A stretch of DNA of 64,000 nucleotides from Petaurus breviceps papuanus. Taxonomy: Eukaryota > Chordata > Mammalia > Diprotodontia > Petauridae. The stretch is taken from assembly GCA_028583685.1 (NCBI GenBank), contig JAMXIF010001253.1, positions 34,392,820-34,456,819 on the forward strand. Direction: 5' to 3'. The notes beneath the pieces were generated by a model. It ran no database searches. It saw only the letters and a program-made list of their open reading frames with translations, and had not been told where the DNA came from. Positions 46,495 to 58,222 of this stretch are shown here, piece after piece. Numbering within the stretch: position 1 is the stretch's first letter; each line of letters begins with the position of its first letter. The position numbers and the translations under genes were made by a program.

Positions 46495-46960
46495 AAATAA
46501 TTGGCAAAAGACTTGGAAACTAAGCTATATAAGAAATTACTAATGAATATGAGGATATGCAGCTTGGAGAATAGAAGACTTTGGGGGAAATAACTGCCTT
46601 CAAATACTTAAAAGACTTCTATGTGGGAGGATTAACACTCCTCAATAATGTTCCATAGTACTGTAATCATATAAATTATTGTGTGTTGCCTAAGGTGGGG
46701 GGGGGGAGAACACCAGTGAGTAGAGATCACAGGAAAGCTGCTTTTGAGCTCAAATAAGGAAAATTTCAATACAAAGCTTTTTCAAGATGAAATTGTCTTC
46801 TACCCTAAATAAATAATTTTCCCCTTTTAGACAGGTGTGAAAAAAGAACTGATCATGTCTTGGAGATATTTTAGAGGAAATTGTTACACTGGGAATCAGG
46901 TTGAAATTATTGATCTTTAAAGTTCTTTCAAACTCCAAGATTCTCTGATTCTATTTGAGT
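46495..46960 (+). mobile_element. L3/CR1 LINE 3' end
   Basis: 'gaggatatgcagcttggaga', 'ccttcaaatacttaaaagac' and the end 'ctttaaagttctttcaaact' are L3 3' sequence, probably the continuation of the 44.85-45.42 kb piece. Confidence 0.7.
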
Positions 46961-48117
46961 TACATGAGTGAGATTTTTTGTGGGAGAGAAATTAGGGACC
47001 ATGTAGCTTATAGTGCATCTTAGTTGCTTTAATATTGAAGTTGGAGGCTCTAGGAGAACAGAGGATGGCAAAAGGACAGTGGGATAAGTTGGATCTCAAA
47101 AGACAGGGACTGAAGAATGTTGAAGTTATATATTACTTTATTTTTAGTTTGAGTGGTTTTGCATCTTTAGCATAATCATAGTTTAACAGAATTTTAGAAT
47201 TGGTAGGATCTCAGTGGCAATCTAGAAGAATTCATAGCTGAATAAGAATCCCTTCTATAGTATTCCCAATGAATAATCATCTAGATATTATCTGAAGGTC
47301 TGCAGTGAGGGAACACTACCATCCTTCAAAAATGGAAGGTACATTTTTGGATAGTTCTAGTTGTTTCTTTTTGGTAATTTTATTATCTCATGGGATAATA
47401 CATGAGACCAGGATGATGTGGAGTAGGTTTTGGTTATAGAACAGAACTTATAAATTAAAGGAAAATTCCCCTGTGGTTTGCAGTCTTAAGGAATGAGACG
47501 GTATTCAAGGATTAGTTCTCAGCCATTGGCTGTGAAAATTTGAAACCGACATTTGTTTATATGATGAAGTTTTTGTCATCTTTTAATAGTAAAGTGAATG
47601 ATTTTGAGCATGAGGAAGAGAACCTTTAAACTTTTAACCCAACACTTAGTAGAATGCATTATCAGTGCTGATCTTAGTACAAAATCATTGCAACAGACAA
47701 CTTAAATTAATTCTTCACAGACTGAGCTAAAGCAGAAAATGTTCCATTAACACTCTTCACACTTTCTGGTGTGAACCAAACTTAGTAGATATTCATGGAG
47801 AGGATAAAATGAAGGTATTCATAGCAGTAAGACAGCCAAGATAGGATTATCTATTGATTTATAGAGATTTGTTGTGGCATCTGCAGTGACACAGGAGGAT
47901 TCTATGCACTAGCAATCCCCAAACTGGCCAAGATTGTATTTGGTTCATGCCCAACAGAATAATGATGAGCTTTGCTATCTTCATATTATTGTGCTCTCTT
48001 TTGTAAGTCTATGGGTGGGCACTTTTAAGAAATATGATAGTTAGCCAAAAGTTCTGAAAATGCTGCATCCTCACCCACTTAGGAAACAGTTTACAGAGAA
48101 AAGTAGTAGAAACAATA
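46961..48117. other. Mostly unassigned, with a short antisense L3 piece
   Basis: 47185-47390 resembles the antisense L3 3' region ('gaattggtaggatctcagtg', 'gcagtgagggaacactacca'). The rest shows nothing recognisable. Confidence 0.4.
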
Positions 48118-48900
48118 AACAGTTAATAAATATTTATTATATGCATACTACATCCCACACATGATGTTAAACACAGGTAATATAAAGAGGAGCAATAGAT
48201 AGTCCCTCCCTCAAAGCAACTCACAGTCTAATGGAATCAAGCAACACATAAAAAGAAACTAAAAAGGGGGGAGAGGGAGTGAAGGGTAGCTCATCTGGGG
48301 GCATGATAAAGCCCCAAGAAATGCAATCAGGTGTGTTCATCCTTTGTTTACGAAAAGGAGCAATGACATTGTGGAGTGATTTCTTCAATCCAGGTGGGTT
48401 GAATTTAAGTGAGGCAGAGTTGCACAAAATCATCAGTCTCATTGTCTTATCCAGAATCATCAAAATCCAGTGTCAAGACAAACATCAAAACAACTGGATA
48501 AAGCCTGGGATGAAGTGGATGCCTTTGTCATGTTCAATGTCTAACCAAGCTCTAAGTGCTCCACAGAGCTTGCTTTAGTCACCTTTATAGCCATTGGAAA
48601 AAAATGTTCTCATCTGGCCATTCTGCCAGGGGAAGGATTCACATGTTTGGGGCAGACATCCCTCTAAGTCACTGATGGGATTTAAATCTATCAGTTGCTC
48701 TCAGCCTGGTATAGCCCATGTGCCCAGATGATTTAGCTGGGCATAGCTACTGTGCATGCTACAGTTTCTTGGAGTCACAGCTGAGAGTTGGGTGAAGGTG
48801 GACAACAAAGGTGAATAAGCAGCCATGAAAAGGGCCCAGAAAACCATCACATCAGAGATGCTCTTTCTTCATGAACACCACATGAACCTGTAGCCAGGTA
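48118..48900 (+). mobile_element. Composite old repeat (ancient repeat plus unnamed marsupial repeat)
   Basis: 48118-48240 is the ancient repeat of 21.7 kb ('taataaatatttattatatg', 'ctccctcaaagcaactcaca'). From about 48385 there is a different repeat: 'tgggttgaatttaagtgagg', 'cagagttgcacaaaatcatc', 'cacagagcttgctttagtca', 'cagtttcttggagtcacagc'. Part of this second repeat recurs at 52.5-52.7 kb. It may be RTE-derived; the family name is uncertain. Confidence 0.48.
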
Positions 48901-49127
48901 GAAAATGATGAGAGAGCTGTCTTGGGGTCCCTCTTTTAATGTAGGATCTGGGAGGAGTTCTCTAATATCCTTTCTGTACCTTTTCCAAGCAGAGGGAGAG
49001 AGAGGTACCCCAGGAAACGGCGATACTGAAGAGGCCCAAGTTTCAGAGTGGATATGATCTTACAAAATGATGAACTTCAGGAAAGAATGATAAAATCCGT
49101 AAATGTCATTGAGCAATGATCCTGAAC

Positions 49128-49330
49128 TGAGTATCAGACACAAATGCATATATGTGTGTAAACACATATATAAATATATGTGCATGTACACTTACATGCA
49201 CACAGGTAGGTACAAATGCATTAATAGCAATATATACATATAATGCATATTTCTATACATGCGAACATATATGCACACACATATACATTCATGTGCACAC
49301 ATATGTACACACTATCATATATAAATAAAA
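49128..49330. repeat. Degenerate (CA)n/(TA)n simple repeat
   Basis: Alternating purine-pyrimidine sequence with many ACATATA-type units; imperfect and therefore old. Confidence 0.75.
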
Positions 49331-49544
49331 GTATAGAGAGACAGGTGGGGACAGAGACAAAGAGAGAGTAACTTGGCTGTTACATTCCTGAAATTTCTAA
49401 ATTTATAAGGGTATCTGTATAAGATCTTTACCTTATAGATCTGTGTGTCTATAAAATCATAGATATCTTTGAAGGCTAAGTACAAAATGGTGTAGTCCCT
49501 TCACTCAAGCACTTTTGACAGCTAAACACTCTGATGCATGTCAT

Positions 49545-49880
49545 TAAAAAGAGCAGTTTCATTAGTTATTCTTCATGTCGGAAATTTTCTCATATGTCAT
49601 TTTCATCTCTTGGCTTTCATGGTTTTCTTCAAGGCCCAGATAAAATCCAACCTTCTTAATAAAGGAAAGCCATTACTGACCTCCCTTAATTCTACTGCCT
49701 CCACATCGTTGATTATCTTCAATTTTTCTTGTATATAGCTTGACTGTGAATAGGTTCTGCAAGTTGTCCCCCTTTAGATTGTGAATCCTTTGAGAACAGG
49801 ATTTTTTTCCCTTTATATCCTTAGCATTTAGCACAGGACATGGTCCAAACTGTGCTTTTAAGAAATGTTTGTTGAACACT
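49545..49880 (+). mobile_element. L2 LINE 3' end
   Basis: 'gataaaatccaaccttctta', 'attgtgaatcctttgagaac', 'ccttagcatttagcacagga', 'aagaaatgtttgttgaacac' in L2 sense order. Confidence 0.66.
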
Positions 49881-49884
49881 ACTG

Positions 49885-50350
49885 TGCTATGATAAATTAT
49901 GAGCTCAACAATCTTAGGAAAATATGGATAGACTTACATGGAATAATGAGAGAAATGGGCAGAACAAAGACAACATTGCATATAGTAACAAATATTGTTT
50001 GAAGAACAACTATGAGTGACTAAGTCATTTGACTAATATAAATACCCAAATGAACTATGAAGAACTTATGAAGTTATGAATCTTAAAAACTTATGAATCC
50101 AGAAAAAGAAATGATAAATAGAAGTACATATAGAATGGTTTTGCATATATAAACATATTTTTTTGTCTAATAGGAGTCATCTGGAGAAGGAAAAAAAAGA
50201 AAATAGTCACATGATAACTTCATTATGTAGTTAAAAGGAAAAGCAAGTTGTAGATAATAGATCTGTAGTTTCATGTGCAATCATCTTTTTTTTTTAATGC
50301 AACTATGTCATGATAAGCCTTACTTTTATTTTGTAAGTTCAGAATAAAAA
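49885..50350 (+). mobile_element. Old L1 3' end
   Basis: Resembles the sense end of L1 ORF2 and its 3'UTR ('gacttacatggaataatgag', 'gggcagaacaaagacaacat', 'gcaagttgtagataatagat'). The last part is similar to 53000-53060, so the same old L1 type occurs twice here. Confidence 0.5.
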
Positions 50351-50412
50351 AATACAATTCTAAGAGTCATTAAAATGCCTATAACCTTCAGACACAATAA
50401 GAAAACATTTTG

Positions 50413-52290
50413 GGCAGAACCCACAAAATGACATAGAAAAGCTAACCTCCCGCTGAGGACAGCCTGGCAGGCCAGCAGGAATCATCCAGAGCAGCACTCT
50501 GGGAGCCTAGCCCTGGCCCATGTGAGCCAGAGGTTTTAGCCAAAGGACAGGCCTGACCAACCGCCAGCTGGAGGGACTCCAGATCACCAGCAGCTGTGGC
50601 CATTTCCAGAATTATCAACACATAGCTGTGAAGGATAAAGTGAGAGGTCGGTGCAGTCTGGACTTTGGGAAAAAGTAAGTGGGAATACATCAGCTTTTGC
50701 CCCCAGGGCGAGAAGCTGCTGAGATGCCCGCACAGCCAGCCAGCACCACATGGCAGTTTCAGCTCCTGGCCTGCAGAGTGTAGGGGGACCAAGAGACCAG
50801 TTTGAGGGGTAATCGCTCTTGCTTTAACCTGTTTGGATATGGATTGCAGTCTAGGTTGGAGGTCCTAGGGTGTGTGTCCAGCGTGCCAGAACATGTAGAG
50901 GCCTCAGAGAGGGCACCCATCTAACACCTCTGGCAGCTGAGGAAACCCCAGCATTTGGGAGGAAAGCTCCCCTGTCTGGCAGCAGAGTCCTACTGTGGAA
51001 AAAAGCCCAGGGGTCAAGTGACTGAGGGGCGACATAACCAGGCAAAGAAAACAAAGCAGAGAGAAGATTCCAAAATTACACTCCTATTTTGGGAACAAAA
51101 AGGAACAAAGCATGGAACAGGAGGAAGGCAGTGAAGTCAGAATTCCTGCACCAAAAGCTTCAAAGGAAAATACGAGCTGGTAACAGGCCATAGAGGACCT
51201 TAAGAAGCAGATAAGAGAAGTGGAGGAAAAATTCAGAAGAGAAATGAGAATGATGAAAGAAAATTACAAAATGAGAGTCAACAGCCTGACTGAGGAAAAT
51301 AACACCTTAAAAAATAGACTGACTCAATTGGCAAAAGAGGCTCAAAAAGGCAATGAGGAGAAGAATGCCTTAAAAACCCGAATTTGCCAAATGGAAAAAA
51401 GAATCTCAAAAGCCCACTGAGGAGAATCATTGCTTCAGAATTAGATTGGAGCAAATGGAAGCTAATGACTTTATCAGAAATCAAGATGCTGTTAAACATA
51501 TCCAAACAAATGAAAGAATAGAAGGCAATGTGAAATATCTCATGGGAAAAACCACTGACCTAAAAATAGATCCAGGAGAGATAATTTAAAAATTATTGGA
51601 CTACCTGAAAGCCATGATCAAAGTAAGAACCTAGAAATCATCCTCCAGGAAGTTCTCAAAGAAAACTGCCCTGATGTTTTAGAACCAGTAAGCAAAATAG
51701 AGGTTGAAAGAATCCACTGATCACCTCCTGAAAAAGATCCCAAAAAGAAAACTGCTAGGAATATTATAGCCAGATTCTGGAATTCCCAGATTAAGGAGAG
51801 AATATTACAAGCAGCCAGGAAGAAACAATTTGAATATTGTAGAAACACAATCAGGAAAACCCAGCATCTGGCAGCTTCTACACTGAGGGATCGAAGGGCT
51901 TGGAATATGATATTCCAGAGGTTAAAGCAGCTGGGATTAAAACCAAGAATCACCTACCCAGCAAAAATGAGCATCATGTTTCAGGGGGAAAATATGGCCA
52001 TTCAGTGGAATAGAGGACTTTCACGCATTCTTGCTGAAAAAAACAGAATTGAATAGAAAATTTGATATTCAGATACAAGAAGCAAGAGAAGCATTAGAAG
52101 GTAAACAGGGAAAAGAAATCATAAGGAACTTATCAAAGTTGAACCATTAACATTCCTACATGGAAAAACAATAATTGTAACTGAAGAAACTTTTCTTAGT
52201 ATGAAAATAATTGAAGGGAATAGAAATATATATGTATATATATTTATATATGTATATATGATGGTATATGGGCATATGAATAGAAAAAAA
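50413..52290 (+). mobile_element. HAL1 element, copy C
   Basis: Starts inside the HAL1 leader ('gcagaacccacaaaatgaca'), so it is 5'-truncated by about 100 bp. Leader to about 51100, ORF1-like about 51110-52050, then the HAL1 post-ORF1 sequence 'gatacaagaagcaagagaag' and a short (TATG)n. It stops at about 52290, so most of the 3'UTR seen in copy B is absent or replaced by the next L1 tail. High similarity to copy B over the first 1.8 kb. Confidence 0.9.
51110..52050 (+). pseudogene. HAL1 ORF1 remnant, copy C
   Basis: The open piece 51220-51420 reads EEKFRREMRMMKENYKMRVN, SLTEENNTLKNRLTQLAKEA and KTRICQMEKRISKAH, a clear coiled coil with regularly spaced Leu/Met/Ile, as expected for the ORF1p trimerisation region. 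Downstream, broken frames continue through the RRM ('actgacctaaaaatagatcc') and the C-terminal domain ('accaagaatcacctacccag'). Several stops and shifts occur, so it is not coding. Confidence 0.78.
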
Positions 52291-52329
52291 AGAATGACTT
52301 TGAGTTAATAAGTTATTTGTCTATGAAAA

Positions 52330-52820
52330 ATATCCAAATTAAAGATGAAGGACATATGAAGAAAGACACTATCTGTTTTTTTCTTTCTCATAATTTTCCC
52401 CTTTTGTTCTATTCTTCATTCACAACATGACTCACGTGGAAATATCTTTAAAATTAATGTATATGTGTAACCTGTATCAGATTGCTTGCTCTATTGGGCA
52501 GGTTGTGTGGTTTCTCCTTCATTCTCAACGAGAATCATGACATCAGAAAGATGATTCCATGACTTGCAAGGGAATTGAATTTAAGGGAGGGAGGATTGTG
52601 CAAAGTCACCCACCTCAGTTTCACCCCCAGAGCTATCTGCGTCTCGTGGCCAGATATAGATTGGGACAAGTGGAGATGGCCCAGTAAGCAATGGGAAAGC
52701 GTAGATGGAAAAGAATGATTGAGAAAATTTTGGAACTCAAAATCTAATAAAAATGGACTGTTGAAAAATGCATGTACAAGTAATTGGGAAAATACTATTA
52801 AGTGCAAAAAATAAGCAAAA
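52330..52820 (+). mobile_element. L1 3' end split by a short repeat
   Basis: 52340-52500 ('attttccccttttgttctat', 'cacaacatgactcacgtgga', 'gtaacctgtatcagattgct') and 52720-52810 ('gagaaaattttggaactcaa', 'acaagtaattgggaaaatac') are two halves of one L1 3'UTR. Between them, about 52505-52690, lies another repeat related to 48.4 kb ('gaatttaagggagggaggat', 'gtgcaaagtcacccacctca'). Confidence 0.6.
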
Positions 52821-52839
52821 CTTTGTGTAGAATAATAAT

Positions 52840-52925
52840 GATATACACACATACATACATTATATATGTACATATGCATGTATATATACACGTTTGTATG
52901 TACACATGCATACATATACCTATTT
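52840..52925. repeat. (CATA)n/(TATG)n simple repeat
   Basis: Alternating ACATACATAC and TATGTACATATGCATG units, imperfect. The 126-codon minus-strand frame at 52535-52915 runs through this and the neighbouring repeats and is not a gene. Confidence 0.8.
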
Positions 52926-53120
52926 GTGTCTAATGGTACCCATCTCTGAGGCAGGAGGGAGGGAAGAACATGTTTTTTAATTGCATGATAATTTTGTTGT
53001 ATATTTTAAAAGAATAGCAAGTTTTGCCTAGTAGATTTTTAGTTTCATGCACAATGGTATTTTTGTACCACTTTTTATGGAAAGATTTGTTTTATTTCAT
53101 AGATTAAAAACAAGTAATCA

Positions 53121-53275
53121 GGGGCAGCTAGGTGGTGCAGTGAATAGAGAACCAGCCCTGGAGTTAGGAGGACCTGAGTTCAAATCTCAACTCAGACACT
53201 TGACACACTTACTAGCCGTGTGTCCTTGGGCAAGTCACCCCAACTGCCCTGCCTTTCCCTCTCAAAAAAAAAATA
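53121..53275 (+). mobile_element. tRNA-derived marsupial SINE (monomer)
   Basis: 'ggggcagctaggtggtgcag', 'tggagttaggaggacctgag', 'ttcaaatctcaactcagaca', 'gtccttgggcaagtcacccc', A tail. Close to the general consensus, so fairly young. The 99-codon frame at 53047-53346 is this SINE read through. Confidence 0.87.
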
Positions 53276-53499
53276 AGCAGCTTAAAAAATGTATATTGGC
53301 TAACCTATTTAGGGTCAGGCAGGCACATCACTTTTCAGCAATGTGACTCCTCAGGAAAAAAGACAGGGGGTAATATGCTACTTCCACGTTGTGGGAGAAG
53401 TGTTTACTACACAAACCTCAGAGGTGGGAGGCATTGATCACACTGTCCACTTTAGTAAAAGTTAAGAATAGTATCTGAACTATCTAGTTCAATTCAACA

Positions 53500-53830
53500 A
53501 ATTTACCTCATTTGTTTCTCATGATAACCCTCTGAGGTTGTTCCTATTACTATTTTTAGATATTGATGGTCCTATAATTGGGATTTCACTGACTTATCAA
53601 GTATTGGGTAAAAAAAAAAAAAAACTCCTTCCTTCCTAATTGTGAGACTGGCTTTCTAACCATCTTTCCTTATTTGTGATAACAATATCATTGATATTAA
53701 GGATTAGAAAACTGAGACTGAAAGATATGAAATGATTTGCCCAGGGTCATTTCATTAGTGGTTTCTGAGACAAGATATATCTCTCTCTCCGCTCCAAACC
53801 CAAAGAGCTTTTGACTACATCATGCTGTCT
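53500..53830 (-). mobile_element. MIR fossil with an inserted A-rich tract
   Basis: 'gataaccctctgaggttgtt' (left) and 'gatttgcccagggtcatttc' with 'gagcttttgactacatcatg' (right) are antisense MIR parts separated by about 130 bp of other sequence that includes a poly(A) run at about 53611-53624. Confidence 0.45.
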
Positions 53831-54239
53831 CATAACATGGTATGCAATAGGCAATGGAGGTGATCAGTCATGTAAGCTACTTTTCATTGAGAAATTCTTT
53901 GGTATCATTAGTTAAGCCCCTTTGGTTCTGAGAAATCTTTAGTTCTCTAAGATATTCAAGTTATAAAATTTAGGCAGTGACAGCATGTACTAAAATTTAG
54001 TCTTTTAGTAGGATATTTGTCAGTATGATAAATACAATACCCCTTCCCAAATATAAGGCTACGCTAAAGGTTCTGTTTGTATCCAGAAAATAGTAATCTG
54101 TGCATTTATTTTTATATTTGTAATTCTGCTTTTGGGTAAGGGGAGAGGGTGTGACTAAACCTATGATTCCATTTGTGTAGGGAACTCCCCAGAAGGAAAG
54201 GCCCCCTACTAATGCAAGTTTCTGCATTTTCAGCAAGTT

Positions 54240-54375
54240 ATAATCTTAGAGGGTGACCTAGGACACTCAGAGGTTAAATGTCTTGCTTAAGGTCACATGT
54301 ATAAGAAAAAAAAAACATTTGAACCCAGGCCTTTCTAGCTACAAGAAGACTAACTTTTTAACCACCATACCACAG
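54240..54375 (-). mobile_element. MIR fossil
   Basis: Antisense: 'gaggttaaatgtcttgctta', 'catttgaacccaggcctttc', 'aaccaccataccacag'. Confidence 0.52.
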
Positions 54376-54405
54376 TCTTAGAAAATACAAGATCAGAAAC
54401 AGGAC

Positions 54406-54409
<4 letters not shown>

Positions 54410-54450
<41 letters not shown>
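54410..54450. repeat. (GA)n microsatellite
   Basis: About twenty uninterrupted AG units. Confidence 0.95.
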
Positions 54451-54452
<2 letters not shown>

Positions 54453-54719
54453 CTATAAAGCAAGAACTATAAAACAACAGATGATAAAAAGCGGTTAAGA
54501 AAGATTTACAAGTTAGAAGAAAGGAAAGGATAAAGCATTTAGGTGGGGAATTAGGGGCAGAATCATTTCTGGCTCTATAAATTTCACTGGGATCAGGAAA
54601 AGGGCCAGTGACAAAAAAGCCCAAGGGTTTCTGGGCTCAGAATCTGGGTGAAGATAGCACTATTAACTTTAGTTTTATTTCTCATTTGTGCAGTGGAGCC
54701 ATTTGTACCAGAAACTGGG

Positions 54720-55200
54720 GCATCATTCTACCAAGTGAGTCAGAATCTGAGAGGAAGGAGAGACCTCAGCAGCCATCTATTTCAACTCCTAAAATAAGGA
54801 ATTTATATTGTAATAATGTATATGACAAGTAGTCATCTAGCTTCTGGTTAAAGACCTCCATAAGGAGGAACCCACCACTTCTTGAAGCAGTACATTTCAC
54901 ATTTGCATAGAAAATTATTAGGAAGTTTTCTTTTGTTTTTTGTTTTCTGTTTTTCACCCCGGATATAAGCCTAAAGTTCCCTCTGCAACTTTCACCCCTT
55001 GCTTTTGGTTTTGCTCTCTAGGCACAAATAGAACAATCCCAATCCTAATACCAATTCTTTCATGGTCACCCTTCAAATACTTAAAGACAGCTATCATGTC
55101 CCCTCCTCCTCACCTGTCAAATATTCTCCAACAACCTGTCAAATTTTGCTTTGCTTTTAATTTTATACTGATATGTCCAGAGAAAAAGCTTATCTAAATT
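54720..55200 (-). mobile_element. L3/CR1 LINE 3' end
   Basis: Antisense L3 series: 'catctagcttctggttaaag', 'acctccataaggaggaaccc', 'ctaaagttccctctgcaact', 'cttcaaatacttaaagacag', 'ctatcatgtcccctcctcct'. Confidence 0.72.
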
Positions 55201-56787
55201 CCATATTGTTGGACTTTTTAAAATATTTTAATATGTGAATTATCTCAGAGGTGAATAAAATTGTTCATATATTCTTTTCTGAATCCCCAATTATGATCAG
55301 ATTTGGTTTTCCTTAGAAACATATTATAAGCTACTGCTTTTGTTATTGTACCTCTAAAAATGTTGAAGAATGAATTTATCTTGAGGAGTGTTCCCAAAAG
55401 GGGTTTATATTGTTCTTTTAGTAAAATATTTCTTTGTAGAGCACAGTAGACTTATGCTTATGAAAACTAACGAGCATTAGTCAAATTCACAAATCATCTT
55501 CTACTTGAATCTAATCCATAGAAAAGACCCCAATTTAAAATTTTATCAGGTGATAAAAGGTTACATTAAAATAAACATTGAAATTTTAAACTAAGAACAT
55601 AACTTTAACTCTACATAAATAGCCTATCTAATAACCAACTTAAAAATAAATCAAATACTCAATAGATGATATAGTCATGCAAAAATGTAGAATCAGGAGT
55701 GAAATTGTTAAAAAACATTATATTTTCTCTTTACAAATGCATATGATATAAAATAATCAAATAAAATTCCACCATTGTGAGAACACTGCTAAAAGACTAT
55801 TACTGAAAATATATTTTCCATGTTTTGGCACTCTGTGATGAACACCATTTTCTATAATACAAAATACTTCATTCTCTTGTTATTTCTCCTGAAGGAAAAT
55901 ATAATGACATTGGAAAAGTCTCTGTACACTGTTAACTTAATGAGAACAAATCCAGAAAAAATCAAAGCATCAAAATCCTCCCAATCCTTAGTACCTGCAT
56001 AAGGAATGTTGCTTCCCCCCCTTGAACTCCCCAATCTCTATTTCTATGAGTTCCAGCTTCATCAATAAACACTGAAGGATAATAATACATTAGTCAAGGC
56101 ATCCTTACTCAGACCCACTCTCTCTAATACTCTAAACTCAACTCATACTGAATTAAAAGATTAAAAATAAACTAATTACACAGAATTTAGCAGCCTAAGC
56201 AACCAGTTCTAGCCACCTGGCTTGCAGCTGCTATGGAAACCACTCAATTAATCAAAATACATTTTCTCAATTATTGAAAGAAACAAAGATGCAGACATGT
56301 ACACCAGTGTAGATAAAGTTACAGTGAGAAAACAGGAGGAGAGGGATTTTTGTATTTCAAGGAGAAGTTTCAAATTTCCAAAAGGTTAATAATCTTATCA
56401 CAAGAGCCTTGAAAAGGCTGTTGCGAAAGCATGTGGGGATTCAAAATAAATTACCAAAAAAAGAAGATAATGTTTTTAATGGTTAAGGAAATTTATTCTA
56501 AACTAGGAAAAGCCTGTATTTTCATGTTGCTTTGCCCAGATTTTTATGGTTTACAGCAATATGGATCTGAAAATATCTTCAAATGAATAGTCCTAGAAAA
56601 AGAAAGTTGGTAGAGAGGGACTCACTTCTTACATCTGTTGCTGGGGAACAGTATGGTATAACTTCAAGTAACTAGAAATGTAGATTGTACATTGAAATAT
56701 AGACAATTCAGAAGTTTCCTTTTTTCTGGATATAAATTGCCCTTCTATCTTGGGTCACTCTGGTTTAAGGGTAAATATTTAATTTTC
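55201..56787. other. Long AT-rich stretch with no recognised repeat
   Basis: Nearly 1.6 kb without any SINE, LINE or LTR signature and no open frame above 60 codons. Like 14.5-16.0 kb, it is unusually repeat-poor for this window. Confidence 0.35.
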
Positions 56788-56995
56788 TTGTTCAGCTGTT
56801 TTCAGTCACGTCTGGCTCTTTGCGACCCAATTTAGGGCATTCTTGGCAAAGATACCGTAGTGGTTTGCTGTTTCTTTACCCAACTTATTTTACAGGTGAA
56901 GAAACTGGGTTAAATGGTTCTCCCAGGGTCACAGACCTTGTAAGTGTCTGCGGGCAGATTTGAACTCATTGTCTGTGCCACTTAGCTGGTTCAAA
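56788..56995 (-). mobile_element. CORE-SINE (Mar1/Mon-like)
   Basis: 'ttgttcagctgttttcagtc', 'tggcaaagataccgtagtgg', 'ttttacaggtgaagaaactg', 'tctcccagggtcacagacct', 'gccacttagctgg'. Antisense, with small internal losses. Confidence 0.76.
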
Positions 56996-57289
56996 TATTT
57001 AATACATTTAAGTAAAGTGAAACTAATGAGTTACATTATTGGCACATCAAGAAAAGTACTATGATCTTGGTCCACAGCTCTTAAGTCAGATTTTTAGGAG
57101 ATCAAACAAAAACCCTTCATGAATACACACAGAGTTTATACTGTTGATCTTGCATTGCTCAGACTTTTATTCTACCTTTCCTAATTCTAACATTTGATGT
57201 CAATAGGAGCATGAGAGTGATTATGTTTAAAAAGGCTGCCCTCAGTGATGAGGCTGCTCTGGGTAGGGAGACAGAAAAGATGCAAGAGG

Positions 57290-57430
57290 AGGCAGCATGG
57301 AAATGATGTGGCTTTGGAGTCAGAAAACTTAGATTTGACGCCCAACTCTCATTTTACCCTATTTGTGGCCTTGTTTGATATATAGGCCTCAGTTTCATCA
57401 TCAACAAAATGAGGTAATTACATTGGAAGA
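57290..57430 (+). mobile_element. MIR fossil
   Basis: 'tgtggctttggagtcagaaa', 'gatttgacgcccaactctca', 'caaaatgaggtaattacatt' in sense order. Confidence 0.5.
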
Positions 57431-57504
57431 TTTCTTCTTATATGCTAATATTCTTTTTTGCTTGTTTGTTTTCCTCTTTCATTTATTTGTTTATTTATTT
57501 ATTT

Positions 57505-58222
57505 ATTTTAGTTTTCCATATTCATTTCCACAAGATTTTGAGTTCCAAATTTTCTCCTCATCTTTCCCCTATCCCCCCATCCCAACATGGCAAGCATGCT
57601 GAAAAGCCCTTCCCCTAGTCTGCCCTCTTTTCTAACACCCTTATCTCTCCCTCCCCCCCACCCCACCCCTTATTTTCTTGTAGGGAAAGATGGATTTCTT
57701 TACCCCATTGCCTGCATTTCTCAATTCCAGGTTGCATGTAAAACAATGTTTTAACATTTGTTTTTAAAACTTTGAATTGCAGATTCTCTCCCTTCTCTCC
57801 TCACCCACTCCCAATTCAATACAGGTTATCCATACATATTATGCAAAATATTTCTATAGTAGTCATATTGTGAAAGACTATATTTCTGTCCATTTTAACT
57901 CCCCCCCATTTATTCGATTTTCTCCTTTGACCCTGTCCCTTTTCAAGTGTTTGCTTCTGACTATCCCCTCCTCCAATCTGCCCTCCCTTCTATCATACTT
58001 CCCTCTTATGACCTTCCCCCTACTTTCTTTTAAGGTAAGATACCCAATTGAGTGTGTATATTCTCTCCTTAAGCCAAATCCAATGAGAGTATCATTTTGT
58101 GGGTTCTGCAGCATTAAAATATGTTTAGAGTCATTTTTTAAAGGTAACTGAGATGGTTTGGGGATGAGCTCAAGCAAGTTCTTGCTTTTACTGTGCCATT
58201 TTGTCTCTGACCCCCACATACT
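57505..58222 (-). mobile_element. Mini-HAL1: HAL1 5' end fused to HAL1 3'UTR
   Basis: On the minus strand, about 130 bp of HAL1 leader (58222-58091: 'cagagacaaaatggcacag', 'aatgactctaaacatatttt', 'cagaacccacaaaatgata') joins directly to HAL1 3'UTR (58090-57510: 'actctcattggatttggctt', 'aaaagggacagggtcaaagg', 'gaactcaaaatcttgtgg'). The whole ORF1 is missing, so the element is about 0.7 kb, with both natural ends. It could be a single internal deletion or a small non-autonomous family. The 113- and 124-codon frames here are shadows of the repeat. Confidence 0.82.

Noticed and set aside
48279-48578. 99-codon plus-strand frame
   Set aside because: Covers the unnamed repeat shared with 52.5 kb; no protein features.
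57777-58219. Overlapping 113- and 124-codon frames on opposite strands
   Set aside because: Both are read-throughs of the mini-HAL1 3'UTR.
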